Shown: positions 33,016 to 41,887, numbered from the stretch's first letter. The stretch: DNA of 64,000 nucleotides from CAJCIS01 sp965276755 (GCA_965276755.1 OZ255625.1:1922001-1986000); one strand, 5' to 3'. Notes: a model not told the origin generated them from the letters alone. A program made the numbers and translations.

Positions 33016-34392
33016 TCAGCGCGCGGCGCGCCGCTGCTGGGCCATGTCATGCACCAGCGCAATGCCCTGTTGAAGCTGAAAGTCGGTCTCAGGCTTGGTC
33101 ATGTCGTATTTAGGCCAAGCAGTTGGCGGCTTTCCTGCAATATCCTTGGCTTGCGGCGGCAAATCGTTTCGCGGCGCCGGCGGCTTGGTCGGCCCCGAGC
33201 CGCCCTCGTTCTTCAGCGCATGGTTCAGATCGGATTCACGATCGGGAAGGTAGTGGATCTCCTCTTCGCGCGATTCCGCCACCTCCACATCCGGAGCAAT
33301 CCCGAGCCCCTGGATCGACCGTCCGCTCGGCGTGTAGTAGCGCGCCGTCGTCAGGCGCAGCGCGCCCTCGTCGCCCACGGGAAAGATCGTCTGCACAGAC
33401 CCTTTGCCGAAACTGCGCGTGCCCAGGACCACCGCGCGCCTGTGGTCCTGCAGCGCGCCCGAGACGATCTCGCTGGCCGAGGCCGAACCGCCATTGATCA
33501 GCACCACCAGCGGCAGGCCATCGATCAAGTCGGTGCCACGCGCATCCCAGCGCTGGCTCTCCTCGGCATGGCGGGCTCGCGTGGAGACGATCTCGCCCTC
33601 GGGGATGAAGTCCTCGCAAATATCGACCGCCTGATCGAGCAGCCCGCCCGGGTTGTTGCGCAGATCGAAAACCACGCCGCGCAGGCTGCCGTGGCTCTGC
33701 GCCTTCAGCTTCTCGATCGCCTCGCGCACCTTGGTGTCGCTCTGCTCATCGAAGCTCGCCAGCCGGATATAGGCCACATCGCCGTACAGGGCCGATTTGA
33801 CGACCTGGATGTGGATCACCTCGCGCGTCATGCTGACATCGAGCGGCTTGTCGATATGCTCGCGCTTGACGCTCAGCTTGATTGCGCTGCCCGGACTGCC
33901 TCGCATCTTCTCGACCGCGTCATCGAGCGACATGCCCTCGACCGATCGCCCATCGAGCGAGAGGATCAAATCGCCAGGCTTCATGCCCGCGCGCGCGGCA
34001 GGCGTATCGTCCATTGGGCTGATGACCTTGATGATACCCTGATCCTCTGTCACCTGCAGGCCAAGGCCGCCGAATTCGCCCTTTGTCTGGATCTGCATAT
34101 CGGCAAACTGCTTGGTGTTCATGTAGCTGCTGTGCGGATCGAGGCTCGCGACCATGCCTTGCAACGCATTCTCCACCAGCGTGCGGTCATGCACCGGCTC
34201 GACATAGTCTGCTTTGACCTTCTCGAAGACGTCTCCGAACAGGGTCAGCATGTGGTAGGTGTCATCGCGGCCGGAAGCCGGCGCGTCATCAGCCCATGCC
34301 CGAGACACCGAGGCCGCATTCCGAAGCACAGGCCCGGCGGTTACGCCCACGGCAAAGGCGGCGCTAAGAAGAAGTCCGGTGCGCAATGTCAT
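33016..34392 (-). CDS. ctpA: C-terminal processing protease (S41)
   Basis: 458 residues. N-terminal signal or anchor (LRTGLLLSAAFAVGVTAG), N-terminal helical region, PDZ domain (AGMKPGDLILSLDGRSVEGM, about residue 120-190), then the S41 core with SLRGVVFDLRNNPGGLL and catalytic Ser in INGGSASASEIVSGALQDH and Lys in GTRSFGKGSVQT. Periplasmic protease that trims or degrades envelope proteins. Second gene of the LytM-ctpA-YibQ-rppH unit. Confidence 0.95.
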   Translation of the reverse strand: MTLRTGLLLSAAFAVGVTAGPVLRNAASVSRAWADDAPASGRDDTYHMLTLFGDVFEKVKADYVEPVHDRTLVENALQGMVASLDPHSSYMNTKQFADMQIQTKGEFGGLGLQVTEDQGIIKVISPMDDTPAARAGMKPGDLILSLDGRSVEGMSLDDAVEKMRGSPGSAIKLSVKREHIDKPLDVSMTREVIHIQVVKSALYGDVAYIRLASFDEQSDTKVREAIEKLKAQSHGSLRGVVFDLRNNPGGLLDQAVDICEDFIPEGEIVSTRARHAEESQRWDARGTDLIDGLPLVVLINGGSASASEIVSGALQDHRRAVVLGTRSFGKGSVQTIFPVGDEGALRLTTARYYTPSGRSIQGLGIAPDVEVAESREEEIHYLPDRESDLNHALKNEGGSGPTKPPAPRNDLPPQAKDIAGKPPTAWPKYDMTKPETDFQLQQGIALVHDMAQQRRAAR

Positions 34393-34473
34393 GCCTAATC
34401 CTTGAATTCGACGATGCAGACCGTCGGTTGACTACAATCTAGGGCGAAGGGCGCCGTTCGCAAAGCACGGCCA

Positions 34474-35190
34474 TCATGGCTTGCCGGTTAGATAAGGCAT
34501 GGGATCGATCGCCTGCCCATTCTTGCGTAGTTCCACGTAAAGTAACGGTGAGCCTCCACCTGCTTTTCCCGCCAGAGGCATGCGTCCGACGGGTTCGCCC
34601 GCACGAACGTTCCGCCCTACCCCAGCGTCCAGCCTGTCCATGCCCCCCAACACAAAATCACAGGAGCGGCTGCACTCGATGATCATCAGGCGCCTATAGC
34701 TGTGAAAGCGCGCGGCAAAGACAACGCGGCCCGCGCACGGACTGCTTACGCAAGCGCCAGGCGCTGTGCCGTAGGTGATGCCCGTTGCTGGGCCATCCTC
34801 TGACAAGGCACCCCACTCTCGCGTCAGCCAACCCACTACCGGCGTGACGCTCGGCTTGCCCTGCCTGAGGCCAGAGCCCGCACCCCTAGAAGGGACGGTC
34901 TGGCAAGTCTGTCCGGCCGCGCCCATCAGCGCATGTCGCCGCCCGCGCGTGGCACGCGCGGCGACCGGCGCCAAGCGCCGTTCGGCCGCCTCGGTGGCGG
35001 CGACCGTGGTGCTCGCCTGGTTCGCCAGTGTTCCGACTTGCGCGCGGTCCGTCTGGAGCAGCTTGTTCTCGGCACTGTCCCGCGCAGAAGCCGCAACCGT
35101 GACAGCGCAAGCCACAAGCAGGAGGCCCATGAACGCGGCCTTGCCCTTTGTGCTTGCCGGTTCGATCCATTTTGAAACGGCGTTTGCCAT
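34474..35190 (-). CDS. EnvC-like LytM-domain protein with degenerate active site
   Basis: About 238 residues from ATG 35190; the upstream 48 codons of the open frame have no homology. One N-terminal membrane segment (AFMGLLLVACAVTVAASA), a short coiled-coil stretch, then the LytM fold: GITYGTAPGACVSSPCAGRVVFAARF, RRLMIIECSRSC, VRAGEPVGRMPLAGKAGG and LLYVELRKNGQAIDPM. Active M23 enzymes have HxH where this reads LLYVE, and the other metal-binding His/Asp are also missing. It is probably an amidase activator rather than a hydrolase, like EnvC. First gene of the ctpA unit. Confidence 0.8.
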   Translation of the reverse strand: MANAVSKWIEPASTKGKAAFMGLLLVACAVTVAASARDSAENKLLQTDRAQVGTLANQASTTVAATEAAERRLAPVAARATRGRRHALMGAAGQTCQTVPSRGAGSGLRQGKPSVTPVVGWLTREWGALSEDGPATGITYGTAPGACVSSPCAGRVVFAARFHSYRRLMIIECSRSCDFVLGGMDRLDAGVGRNVRAGEPVGRMPLAGKAGGGSPLLYVELRKNGQAIDPMPYLTGKP

Positions 35191-35304
35191 GCGTGTCTCT
35201 GCAGCTCGCAATGAACGTTGCAACCAGAATAGAAGATCAGATTTCTTTGTCGCGCCCATTCCGGTCAGCGCCCGTAACCTCGCTATTGCATGGGTGAACC
35301 GCGA

Positions 35305-35321
35305 TTTGTGCAGTGCACAAA
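35305..35321. promoter_or_regulatory. Perfect 17-bp palindrome upstream of phasin
   Basis: TTTGTGCA-G-TGCACAAA is an exact inverted repeat of 8 bases around a central G. It lies 127 bases before the phasin ATG and 115 bases before the start of the divergent LytM gene. The form suits a dimeric regulator. Confidence 0.55.
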
Positions 35322-35361
35322 AAGGCCTTGCCACCGTATCGACGCTGCACTACATCGCAAT

Positions 35362-35376
35362 TGCTGCACCGCAGCA
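35362..35376. promoter_or_regulatory. PhaR-type operator upstream of phasin
   Basis: TGCTGC-acc-GCAGCA, containing CTGC-N3-GCAG, which is the recognition pattern described for PhaR repressors of phasin genes in alphaproteobacteria. It lies 72 bases upstream of the phasin start. PhaR would release the site when polyhydroxyalkanoate granules form. Confidence 0.6.
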
Positions 35377-35447
35377 TGTTCATTGCAGTCAGCTTGGCGC
35401 CGCCCTTCTGGTCACTGTCTGCTCCACAGCCCGAAGGAAGAAAAACG

Positions 35448-35984
35448 ATGTCAGACGTGAATTTTGCCACTCCCAAGAACGACGGTTTTACCAAGGCTGC
35501 CCAGACGCCGAAGACCGATACGCTGGCCGCCAAGACGACCGACCGCGTGGCCGAGACGGTCAAGCAGGCGGCGGACGCAACCGCAGAAGGCGTCAAGACC
35601 ATGCAGGAGCGCGCTCGTGGTGGCGTTGCCCGCGTCAGCGAATTGGCCCGCGGCTACGTCGACGTACAGCGCGAGGCGCTTGAGACAGGTGCGCATGCAG
35701 CCCGCATCTACGGCGAAGGCTTGCAGGGCCTGGCCCAGCACGCCGCCGAAGTCAGCCGCGTGCAGTTCGAGGACAGCATGGCCCATCTTCGGTCGCTGGT
35801 CGGCGTTCGCTCGCTGAACGATCTGCTGCACCTGCAGGCGGAGTTTGCCCGCAAGACTGCCAGCCGCGCACTCGAGGAAACCAGCACCTTCGCCGAGGGC
35901 TATCTGAAGGTGGCCAATGACGCGCTTGCGCCGGTAACCGCGCGAGTTCGTGAGGCGGCCGAGAAGGTCAAGCACGCGGCGTAA
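35448..35984 (+). CDS. phaP: Phasin-family granule-associated protein
   Basis: 178 residues, almost wholly helical: ARGYVDVQREALETGAHAAR, EGLQGLAQHAAEVSRVQFED, HLRSLVGVRSLNDLLHLQAE and FARKTASRALEETSTFAEGYLKV. This is the phasin_2 pattern of amphipathic helices coating polyhydroxyalkanoate granules. ATG 35448 follows AGGAAG. Upstream lies a PhaR-type site. The sequence ends in a family B repeat. Confidence 0.9.
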   Translation: MSDVNFATPKNDGFTKAAQTPKTDTLAAKTTDRVAETVKQAADATAEGVKTMQERARGGVARVSELARGYVDVQREALETGAHAARIYGEGLQGLAQHAAEVSRVQFEDSMAHLRSLVGVRSLNDLLHLQAEFARKTASRALEETSTFAEGYLKVANDALAPVTARVREAAEKVKHAA

Positions 35985-35997
35985 GAACAAAAAGAAA

Positions 35998-36043
35998 GTC
36001 CAGGGGGCGCTGCCCCCTGGACCCAAGCTGGGGCCCGCAGTCC
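35998..36043. repeat. Dispersed element family B, copy 2
   Basis: GTCCAGGGGG-CGCT-GCCCCCTGGAC, then AAGCTGGGGCCCGCAGTCCC. The strong stem lies in the 72-base gap between the convergent phasin and hydrolase stops, where it may also terminate transcription. Confidence 0.75.
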
Positions 36044-36056
36044 CATCATTTCCAAT

Positions 36057-36833
36057 TTAATGAGCAGGCGCGGTTCGATACGCCAGCGCGAACGGCCCCT
36101 TCCGGCCAAATGGCCTGAAGACGCCGTCTCCCTGTCCCAGGCGGTCCGCAACAGCCCATAATACGGCCGGATTGAACCCAAGCCCCATGTGGCTCGCCCC
36201 CAATACTTCGATATTTTCCGACCGAGGCGATGGTTTCATGACGCTCGTCTGCCAGCTCACCACGCCATCCATGCGCGAGTAGATAGAGGTCGCCGGCACG
36301 GGCATCTCTCCGGCCAGAGCCATCACGTCCTCCATTGCTGCATCGTCCACCGTCTCGCCCGAGACGCGGTCGTAGAGCCGCCCAACATTGTTGGCACGCA
36401 AATCGCCCGAGAACGGGCTGCCAAGTGTGATGATGCTGCGGATCATGTCGGGCAGGCTCAGCGCCAGGTCGCGTGCGTAAACACCGCCCAGGCTCCAGCC
36501 GACGACGCTGACCCGCTTGCCGCTTTGTCGCCTCAACTCGGAGACCTTTTTGCGAAGCTGGTCTCGCATCCGGTAGAGGCCGCCCAGATTGCGACCCATC
36601 TCCCAGCCCACAGCGTTCAGCCCCATCCCGCGAAGGTAGTTACGCAGGAAATCGGTCGAATGGTCCGAGGTGAGAAAGCCCGGCAGCACTAGTACAGTGT
36701 GACCATCGCCCTTGGGTGCCAGTGCCAGCGTTGGCAGTGAGGCAAGGCCGAGGGCGAATTCGCCGAACGCCCTTACCTCAGCCAGCAGTAGCAACTTGCT
36801 TGGTGGCTTGATGGCGTGATGTGCAGCGGCCAT
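36057..36833 (-). CDS. Alpha/beta hydrolase
   Basis: About 258 residues from ATG 36833, which has AAGGAGA upstream. The fold shows VLVLPGFLTSDHSTDFLRNY, the nucleophile elbow VVGWSLGGVYARDLAL, then TLGSPFSGDL and a late ASHMGLGFNP with the catalytic His. Small-molecule esterase or lipase-like; substrate unknown. It is adjacent to phasin and a PhaE-like gene, so a link with polyhydroxyalkanoate metabolism is possible but unproven. Confidence 0.82.
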   Translation of the reverse strand: MAAAHHAIKPPSKLLLLAEVRAFGEFALGLASLPTLALAPKGDGHTVLVLPGFLTSDHSTDFLRNYLRGMGLNAVGWEMGRNLGGLYRMRDQLRKKVSELRRQSGKRVSVVGWSLGGVYARDLALSLPDMIRSIITLGSPFSGDLRANNVGRLYDRVSGETVDDAAMEDVMALAGEMPVPATSIYSRMDGVVSWQTSVMKPSPRSENIEVLGASHMGLGFNPAVLWAVADRLGQGDGVFRPFGRKGPFALAYRTAPAH

Positions 36834-37054
36834 GAGGTCTCTCCTTCTCGCGCCCAGCGCGATCGCCGCAGGGGCCAATGGATGTTGCCGGCCGTCATCG
36901 GCGCCCGCGTCGCGGACAATACTTGTTGATGGTTGCCGCTGTTGCTAGTCCCGAAGACTGCTCGTTGCAGCCTTCTCTCGGAAATGCGTTCATGGCCCGC
37001 GAGGCGGGCTGTGATCGCCCGCTTGCTGAAGACGCTGTTAGCTGGGAGGGCATT

Positions 37055-37360
37055 GTGGCCGACACGCCAAACCTTGATCCCACAAGCCTGTGGCGAGACA
37101 TGCTCGCTCAATGGGAAAGCGGCCTCGCTTCCCTGACAAGCCAGGCGAGCGGAACCACCGAAATGTCTCTTGCCATGCAGCAGATGACTGCACTCAGCCT
37201 GCGCATGCAGGAAGCGACGGCCGAGATGGTCGCCAAGTCGCTCCAGGCGCTGAATCTGCCTTCGCGCACCGAGTTGCTCGGCCTGCATGACCGCCTGGAC
37301 CGCATCGAGGCCACGCTTGAGCGCCTTGCGCCAAAAGCCGCGCCAAAAGATCAAAGCTGA
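37055..37360 (+). CDS. Small PhaE-like/phasin-like protein
   Basis: About 101 residues from GTG 37055 with GGGAGGG upstream; the longer frame back to 36878 lacks support. TSLWRDMLAQWESGLASLTS, AMQQMTALSLRMQEATAEMV and LNLPSRTELLGLHDRLDRIEATL resemble the short helical subunit PhaE or small granule proteins. Cytoplasmic. A GNAT gene starts 12 bases downstream. Confidence 0.6.
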   Translation: MADTPNLDPTSLWRDMLAQWESGLASLTSQASGTTEMSLAMQQMTALSLRMQEATAEMVAKSLQALNLPSRTELLGLHDRLDRIEATLERLAPKAAPKDQS

Positions 37361-37372
37361 GGGAGCAAGCCG

Positions 37373-37954
37373 ATGTTGGCCGACATGGATGAGACGGTGA
37401 TGACGACGGACGCGGGCGATTTCAGCCTGCGCCCGATGAGGCCGGAAGATGCAGACGCCGTGCTCGCCTTCGCGCAGGCACTCCCCGCGCACGATCTGCT
37501 GTTCCTGCCGCGGGACATCACGCAGCCCAAGGTCATGGCGGCCTGGGTGCGCGCCATCGAAAAGGGCGACACGACCAGCCTGCTGGCCTGGGATCAGGCG
37601 CGTGTCGTCGGCTGCGCCGCGATCTTCCGCGATCCGCATAGCTGGTCACCGCACATGGGCGAATTGCGCGTTGTGACCTCTGCCGCGCTGCGCGGCCTTG
37701 GACTTGGGCGTGCGATGATCCAGGCTTGCCTGGCCATCATGTTGCAAGGTGGCATCGAAAAAATCGTCGCCCAAATGACGATCGACCAGGAAGGTGCCAT
37801 CGCCGTGTTCGAAAGTCTTGGTTTCAGAAGCGAGGGTCTTCTGCACGACCACGTTCAGGATCGAGATGGCCGCAAGCATGACATTGTTATCTTGAGCCAC
37901 AATGCGGCAAACGTCCTGGGGCCCATGAGCGCTTACGGAATGGCAAGAGCGTGA
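37373..37954 (+). CDS. GNAT-family N-acetyltransferase
   Basis: 193 residues with the GNAT fold: FSLRPMRPEDADAVLAFAQ, VVGCAAIFRDP, GELRVVTSAALRGLGLGRAMIQAC for acetyl-CoA binding (RGLGLG), then EKIVAQMTIDQEGAIAVFESLGF. It is close behind the PhaE-like gene on the same strand. Substrate unknown. Confidence 0.9.
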   Translation: MLADMDETVMTTDAGDFSLRPMRPEDADAVLAFAQALPAHDLLFLPRDITQPKVMAAWVRAIEKGDTTSLLAWDQARVVGCAAIFRDPHSWSPHMGELRVVTSAALRGLGLGRAMIQACLAIMLQGGIEKIVAQMTIDQEGAIAVFESLGFRSEGLLHDHVQDRDGRKHDIVILSHNAANVLGPMSAYGMARA

Positions 37955-37995
37955 GTGCGAAGTCATATAGTCAGCAGAAAGATTGCCTCTCGTAG

Positions 37996-38104
37996 TAAGG
38001 TTGGGGGAGATGTGCCATCCCCCCAAACCCCCCGTCTTTATTCAGGTAGTACCTTCAATTGATGACGGGGGGTCTGGGGGGAGCGGCACGCTCCACCCAG
38101 TCTT
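37996..38104. repeat. Dispersed palindromic element family A, copy 2 (full)
   Basis: Two inverted arms, GGTTGGGGGAGATGTGCCAT... and GGGGGGAGCGGCACGCTCCACCC, joined by a GTCTTTATTCA spacer. The upstream AGCAGAAAGATTGCCTCT matches the upstream part of copy 1. It lies between the convergent GNAT gene and the secreted protein gene. Confidence 0.9.
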
Positions 38105-38127
38105 CCCTGCGGCATTATGAGTCAGCC

Positions 38128-38718
38128 TCAAGGGGGGCTCATACTAGGCGCGGGCAAATTTGGCAGAATTAGATGAATGGTCGCTCCCGCCTGTCCCTGC
38201 GCCCCATAGGCTAGGCGAATGTTCGCCTGGTGACTGCCAAAGTTCCTGTGCCAGACCACTGAATCGCCGCCCACGCCAATGGCGGGAACGCGTCTGGCCG
38301 GCGCGCCAAGGCCAAGCTCGGTTGCCATGGTGCGCGCCAGATCGGCACCGTCGGCGTCGGGTGCGGTCACGCCGCACGCCACTGCGCGCTTTGATCCAAC
38401 GGCCATTTCGCCTTCATCAGCGGTGAGCTGGTACATGCTGTTGCCACGCCTGACGACCCAGGCTTGATAATGTTCGTGCCGATTCTCGCCATGCGGAACG
38501 GTATGATCCACAGCGATTGCGGCCTTCAGCGCGTGGGCCCTGACTTGCAGGGAAGCAAGGGATGGCTCCTCCGCAAGGCAAAAATCGGCAAACAGCCTGG
38601 CCACATCACTGCTGTCGGAAACAAGGGCCATCGGGGGGCTGGCCCCGGCAGGATGCCTGGCCGCACTCAAACAGACCACTGCCGATAGAACCAAACCGGT
38701 GCGCATCCTCAAACGCAT
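38128..38718 (-). CDS. Secreted protein of unknown function
   Basis: About 196 residues from ATG 38718. Signal peptide RTGLVLSAVVCLSAARHPAGA, then SDVARLFADFCLAEEPSLASLQVRAHALK, RGNSMYQLTADEGEMAVGSKRAVACG and PDADGADLARTMATELG. Two Cys may form a disulphide. Periplasmic. It lies 27 bases downstream of hemY on the same strand. No family recognised. Confidence 0.65.
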   Translation of the reverse strand: MRLRMRTGLVLSAVVCLSAARHPAGASPPMALVSDSSDVARLFADFCLAEEPSLASLQVRAHALKAAIAVDHTVPHGENRHEHYQAWVVRRGNSMYQLTADEGEMAVGSKRAVACGVTAPDADGADLARTMATELGLGAPARRVPAIGVGGDSVVWHRNFGSHQANIRLAYGAQGQAGATIHLILPNLPAPSMSPP

Positions 38719-38745
38719 CAAATTACCCACTCCATGTCTCGGCAC

Positions 38746-40014
38746 CTACTGCGCCGCCGGTGCAGGCAGAGCAACAGCGCTCACCGGCCGCCCCCAGCGG
38801 ATCCGGCCAGTAACATGGCAGTTGGGACAAGCCGGGTGCCAGGCCGCATGGGTGACGCCGCAGGCCTCGCAAACCCAGGCGGGATCGCCCTCGGCGGTTG
38901 AGGCGCGGCGCAGGGCCTCGCGATGCACGTCATCCTGCCCGCCAGCCTCGGCGGCGTCGGCGAGCAGGGTGAAGACGCGGCGCTGGGTCAGGCCGGCGCG
39001 CTGAGCGGCTTCGGCGTGGCGCTGGGCGTCTGCGGGCTGGCCAGCGTCAAGCGCCAAGCGCCCCAGCAGCAGGTGGCTCTCCGGGTTTTCGGGAATATCG
39101 CGCACCAGCGCCTGTCCCACCTTCAGCCGCTCCAGGCGATCGGGCGTCGCGGCAAGCGCCAGGTCAGCGAGCTCGGGGTGCGGCGCAAGAGTCCAGGCCT
39201 GTCGCAGCACCTCCTGGGCGTTCTTCTCGCGTCCGCCCTCTCGAAGCCGCCGTGCATAGGCCAGCGCCGCGGGCGTTAAGGCCGGGTCGCGCTTGACAGC
39301 ATCGCGGGCCAGCTTGGTGGCACGAGCAAGATCGCTCTCCGCATCCGCCGCAGCAGCAGCCAACGCGGCATGGGGCGGGGCATTGCGATTGAGCAGCAAC
39401 GCCTCCTGCCAATCGCCCGTGCGCACGGCCAGATGCGTGCGCTCGGCGCGGATCCAGGCCGCTCCCGGATGGGCACGCTCAGCCTGCTTGGCGAGTTCAT
39501 TGGCGCGCGCCCAGTCGCCCGCTTCCATGGCCTGGCTCAACAGGCCGCGCAGCCCCAAAAACGCGGCGTCCTTGCGGGCGGCCAGCTTTTCGAAGGCTGC
39601 CGTCGCCTCCTCCTCCTCGCCAGCGATGCTGCCGGCATAGGCTGAGAGCAGCAGAGTTTGCGGCGTGTCGCCCAGATAGCGCCGCGCGCGGGCGGCCTGG
39701 CTACGCGCCTCGCCTGCCTCGCGCGCGGCAAGGGCCACGAGCACACCGGTGACCGCTGCCTCGCCCCTGCGCTGATTGGCCCGGCTGCTACCGCGGCGCA
39801 CGACGTGGCGGACGCCAAACAGCGCTGCCAGCAGACGGAACAGCACATAAAGCGCAACTGCGAAGATCAACAGCGCCAAGACCGCAATCGAAATCGGCGT
39901 GTCTATGACCAGTGAACCAAGGGTCAGGTGCACCGAGCCTGTCAGATGCGCAATCCACCAGGCGCCGGCCAAAACCAGCGCCGTGACGATAATCAGGCCA
40001 AGGACAGCACGCAT
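38746..40014 (-). CDS. hemY: HemY-like membrane TPR protein
   Basis: 422 residues from ATG 40014, overlapping the previous stop by one base. Two N-terminal membrane helices (VLGLIIVTALVLAGAWWIA, ISIAVLALLIFAVALYVLF), then TPR-like repeats, and a C-terminal zinc-ribbon-like CEACGVTHAAWHPACPNC. This is the HemY family of the alphaproteobacterial hemCD cluster, not the protoporphyrinogen oxidase. Probably stabilises haem synthesis or membrane complexes. Confidence 0.9.
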   Translation of the reverse strand: MRAVLGLIIVTALVLAGAWWIAHLTGSVHLTLGSLVIDTPISIAVLALLIFAVALYVLFRLLAALFGVRHVVRRGSSRANQRRGEAAVTGVLVALAAREAGEARSQAARARRYLGDTPQTLLLSAYAGSIAGEEEEATAAFEKLAARKDAAFLGLRGLLSQAMEAGDWARANELAKQAERAHPGAAWIRAERTHLAVRTGDWQEALLLNRNAPPHAALAAAAADAESDLARATKLARDAVKRDPALTPAALAYARRLREGGREKNAQEVLRQAWTLAPHPELADLALAATPDRLERLKVGQALVRDIPENPESHLLLGRLALDAGQPADAQRHAEAAQRAGLTQRRVFTLLADAAEAGGQDDVHREALRRASTAEGDPAWVCEACGVTHAAWHPACPNCHVTGRIRWGRPVSAVALPAPAAQ

Positions 40015-41198
40015 CAGCCGCGCGCCGCCAGATTGGCCAGTGCCACGCGCGCGGCAACGAGTGCGCGCGCCTGATCCACCCAACCGGCCATGGCCATGGA
40101 AGCGGGTCCGGACAGCGCACCCAGGCGCTGCACTGCCCCGGCCAAATCGCCGTTCTGCACATGCAGCTCAGCGTCCGACAGCACGCCGGCGGCCGGGTCG
40201 CCCACCAGCACGTCATCGCCCTGGCGCACCGTGACGCTCTGCTGCAGCCGGGCAAGTGCGCGTTGCAGGAAGGTGCGATGGGCCGTCTGAGGCTGACTGA
40301 CCTCACGCGCGTGGGCTGCAAGTGCGGGGAAGGTCTGGCGCAGATTGGCCTCGGTCGGCGGTGCCTGATTGGCAAAGCGAGAGAGTTCGGGCGGCGCGCC
40401 GGGGATATCGCCCAGCTTTTGACCAGCCTCCAGTGCAACGATCGCCGCCTGCACGCGCCCCAGCCGGCTGGCGCGGCTCGCAGCGTCCTCGATCGTGCCA
40501 GCACCCTGCTCGAGCTTGGACAGGCGGCCGTCAAGCGCGCTGATGGCACTCTTCTGCTGTGCCAGCACCCCACCCTGTGATTGATCTGCCGCCTCCTTCT
40601 GTTGCGCCTGCAACTGCCTCATGGCGGAGCGCTCCGCTGCCTCGATCTGATCGACCCTCTGCCCAAGGGCAGCCAGCCCCTGCTGCGTCGCGCCCGTGTC
40701 GGCCGGAGCAGGCGGTGGTGCCGGCTGGTTGGCGAGGGCGGCAATCTTGGCCGAAAGCGCATCTACCCGCTGCGGCAGATCGCCCAAATCGGTCGCCGGC
40801 GCCATCGCTGGCGCCTGAGGCACGGCGGCTGCAGCGCTGGCCTGCGCGGCGCTGGCTGCCTTCTCCAACCTGTCAACGCGATCGGTCAGCGCCTGCAACT
40901 GCTGCGTCAGGCCCGCCAGCTGAGTGGTTTGCTGACCCGCACTTTGGCCCTGAGCCTCAACTTGGTGTTGCAGGGCGGTGAGCACGTCATTGTTGGTCTG
41001 CCCCTGCGGGTTGGTCCAGACGTAGTAGAGGCCACCCGCCAGCAACAAGAACAAGAAGAGGGTGAACACCATGCCGCCCGCACCACGAGGTGGCTTGGTG
41101 CGCTTGAGGGACGGCTCGGGCGAAAGCGGCGCCGGCGAAAGCTCGTGCTCGATCGTGGCAGCGGCCGGTTCGGCGGCGAAGGGGTCGTTTTCGGTCAT
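40014..41198 (-). CDS. Mic60/mitofilin-like membrane protein
   Basis: 394 residues. One N-terminal membrane segment (MVFTLFLFLLLAGGLYYVW), a long coiled-coil with LAGLTQQLQALTDRVDRLEKAA, and a C-terminal helical domain with LRQTFPALAAHAREV and VQNGDLAGAVQRLGALSG. Alphaproteobacterial Mic60 homologues lie between hemD and hemY as here, and shape intracytoplasmic membranes. Overlaps hemD by four bases and hemY by one. Confidence 0.88.
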   Translation of the reverse strand: MTENDPFAAEPAAATIEHELSPAPLSPEPSLKRTKPPRGAGGMVFTLFLFLLLAGGLYYVWTNPQGQTNNDVLTALQHQVEAQGQSAGQQTTQLAGLTQQLQALTDRVDRLEKAASAAQASAAAAVPQAPAMAPATDLGDLPQRVDALSAKIAALANQPAPPPAPADTGATQQGLAALGQRVDQIEAAERSAMRQLQAQQKEAADQSQGGVLAQQKSAISALDGRLSKLEQGAGTIEDAASRASRLGRVQAAIVALEAGQKLGDIPGAPPELSRFANQAPPTEANLRQTFPALAAHAREVSQPQTAHRTFLQRALARLQQSVTVRQGDDVLVGDPAAGVLSDAELHVQNGDLAGAVQRLGALSGPASMAMAGWVDQARALVAARVALANLAARG

Positions 41199-41887
41199 AG
41201 AAGGGCCAGGACATCGTCCAAGGTGGGGGTGGCAGCCAAGCTAATGTCTGCCCATGGCAGGGGCTTTAGCGCGTTGGCCGCCGTCTTTCCAATTGCCAGA
41301 GCGCGCACGCCACGCAGATGGCTGATGTGGGATGCGGGCATCAAACGCACGAACGCGGCGGCGGTCTCGCCGGAGAGGAAAATAGCGGCATGCATCGTAT
41401 CCTCCATCAGTGCCGCACTCGCCTCGGACGGAAAACGGCGCACTGGCGATGCCGCATAGGTCACGCGGCGCAGGACTGCGAAGCGCGCCTTGCGCAAGGC
41501 GGCGGCGATTGCGCCCCCTTGCCCTGCACCCGACAAAAGCAGGATCGGACCGCGCGCGGGATTGAGCGAGCGCGTGGCGAGCGCAGCCAGGGCCGCTGCG
41601 TCGCCCTGTGCCGAGGAGACGTCAGCAAAGCCGGCATTCCGCGCGCAGGCGGCGGTGGCATCGCCCACGGCCAACACAGGCACAGCCCAGGGTGTGACTG
41701 CCCCCAAGGCGCGGGCGCTGGTCACCAAAACCGCCTGCACGTGGCGCGGCAAGACGGGATTGCGCGGGCGGACATTCAGAAAAGGGGCGATCACCGGCAG
41801 CAAGCCCCTGCCCTCTATCAGCCCTGCCACACGACATGATTCCTCGAGCGGCCGCGTCAGCAGAACGCCGCGTCTTTGCCCGCTCAG
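41195..41887 (-). CDS. hemD: Uroporphyrinogen-III synthase, start uncertain
   Basis: HemD closes hydroxymethylbilane to uroporphyrinogen III. The frame continues upstream of the first GTG (41830) with VLLTRPLEESCRVAGLIEG, the conserved N-terminal strand, so the real start is upstream. CTG 41887 overlapping the hemC TGA is a candidate; no ATG, GTG or TTG fits nearby. Domain features: VQAVLVTSARALGAV, LLLSGAGQGGAI, AIFLSGETAAAFVRL and LRGVRALAIGKTAANAL. Length from 41887 would be about 230 residues, normal for the family. Confidence 0.85.
   Translation of the reverse strand: MSGQRRGVLLTRPLEESCRVAGLIEGRGLLPVIAPFLNVRPRNPVLPRHVQAVLVTSARALGAVTPWAVPVLAVGDATAACARNAGFADVSSAQGDAAALAALATRSLNPARGPILLLSGAGQGGAIAAALRKARFAVLRRVTYAASPVRRFPSEASAALMEDTMHAAIFLSGETAAAFVRLMPASHISHLRGVRALAIGKTAANALKPLPWADISLAATPTLDDVLALL

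Noticed and set aside
32788..34398. A 536-codon plus-strand open frame opposite ctpA and the YibQ-like gene
   Set aside because: Lies antisense to two well-supported genes, has no recognisable domain, and the composition is that of a GC-rich shadow frame.
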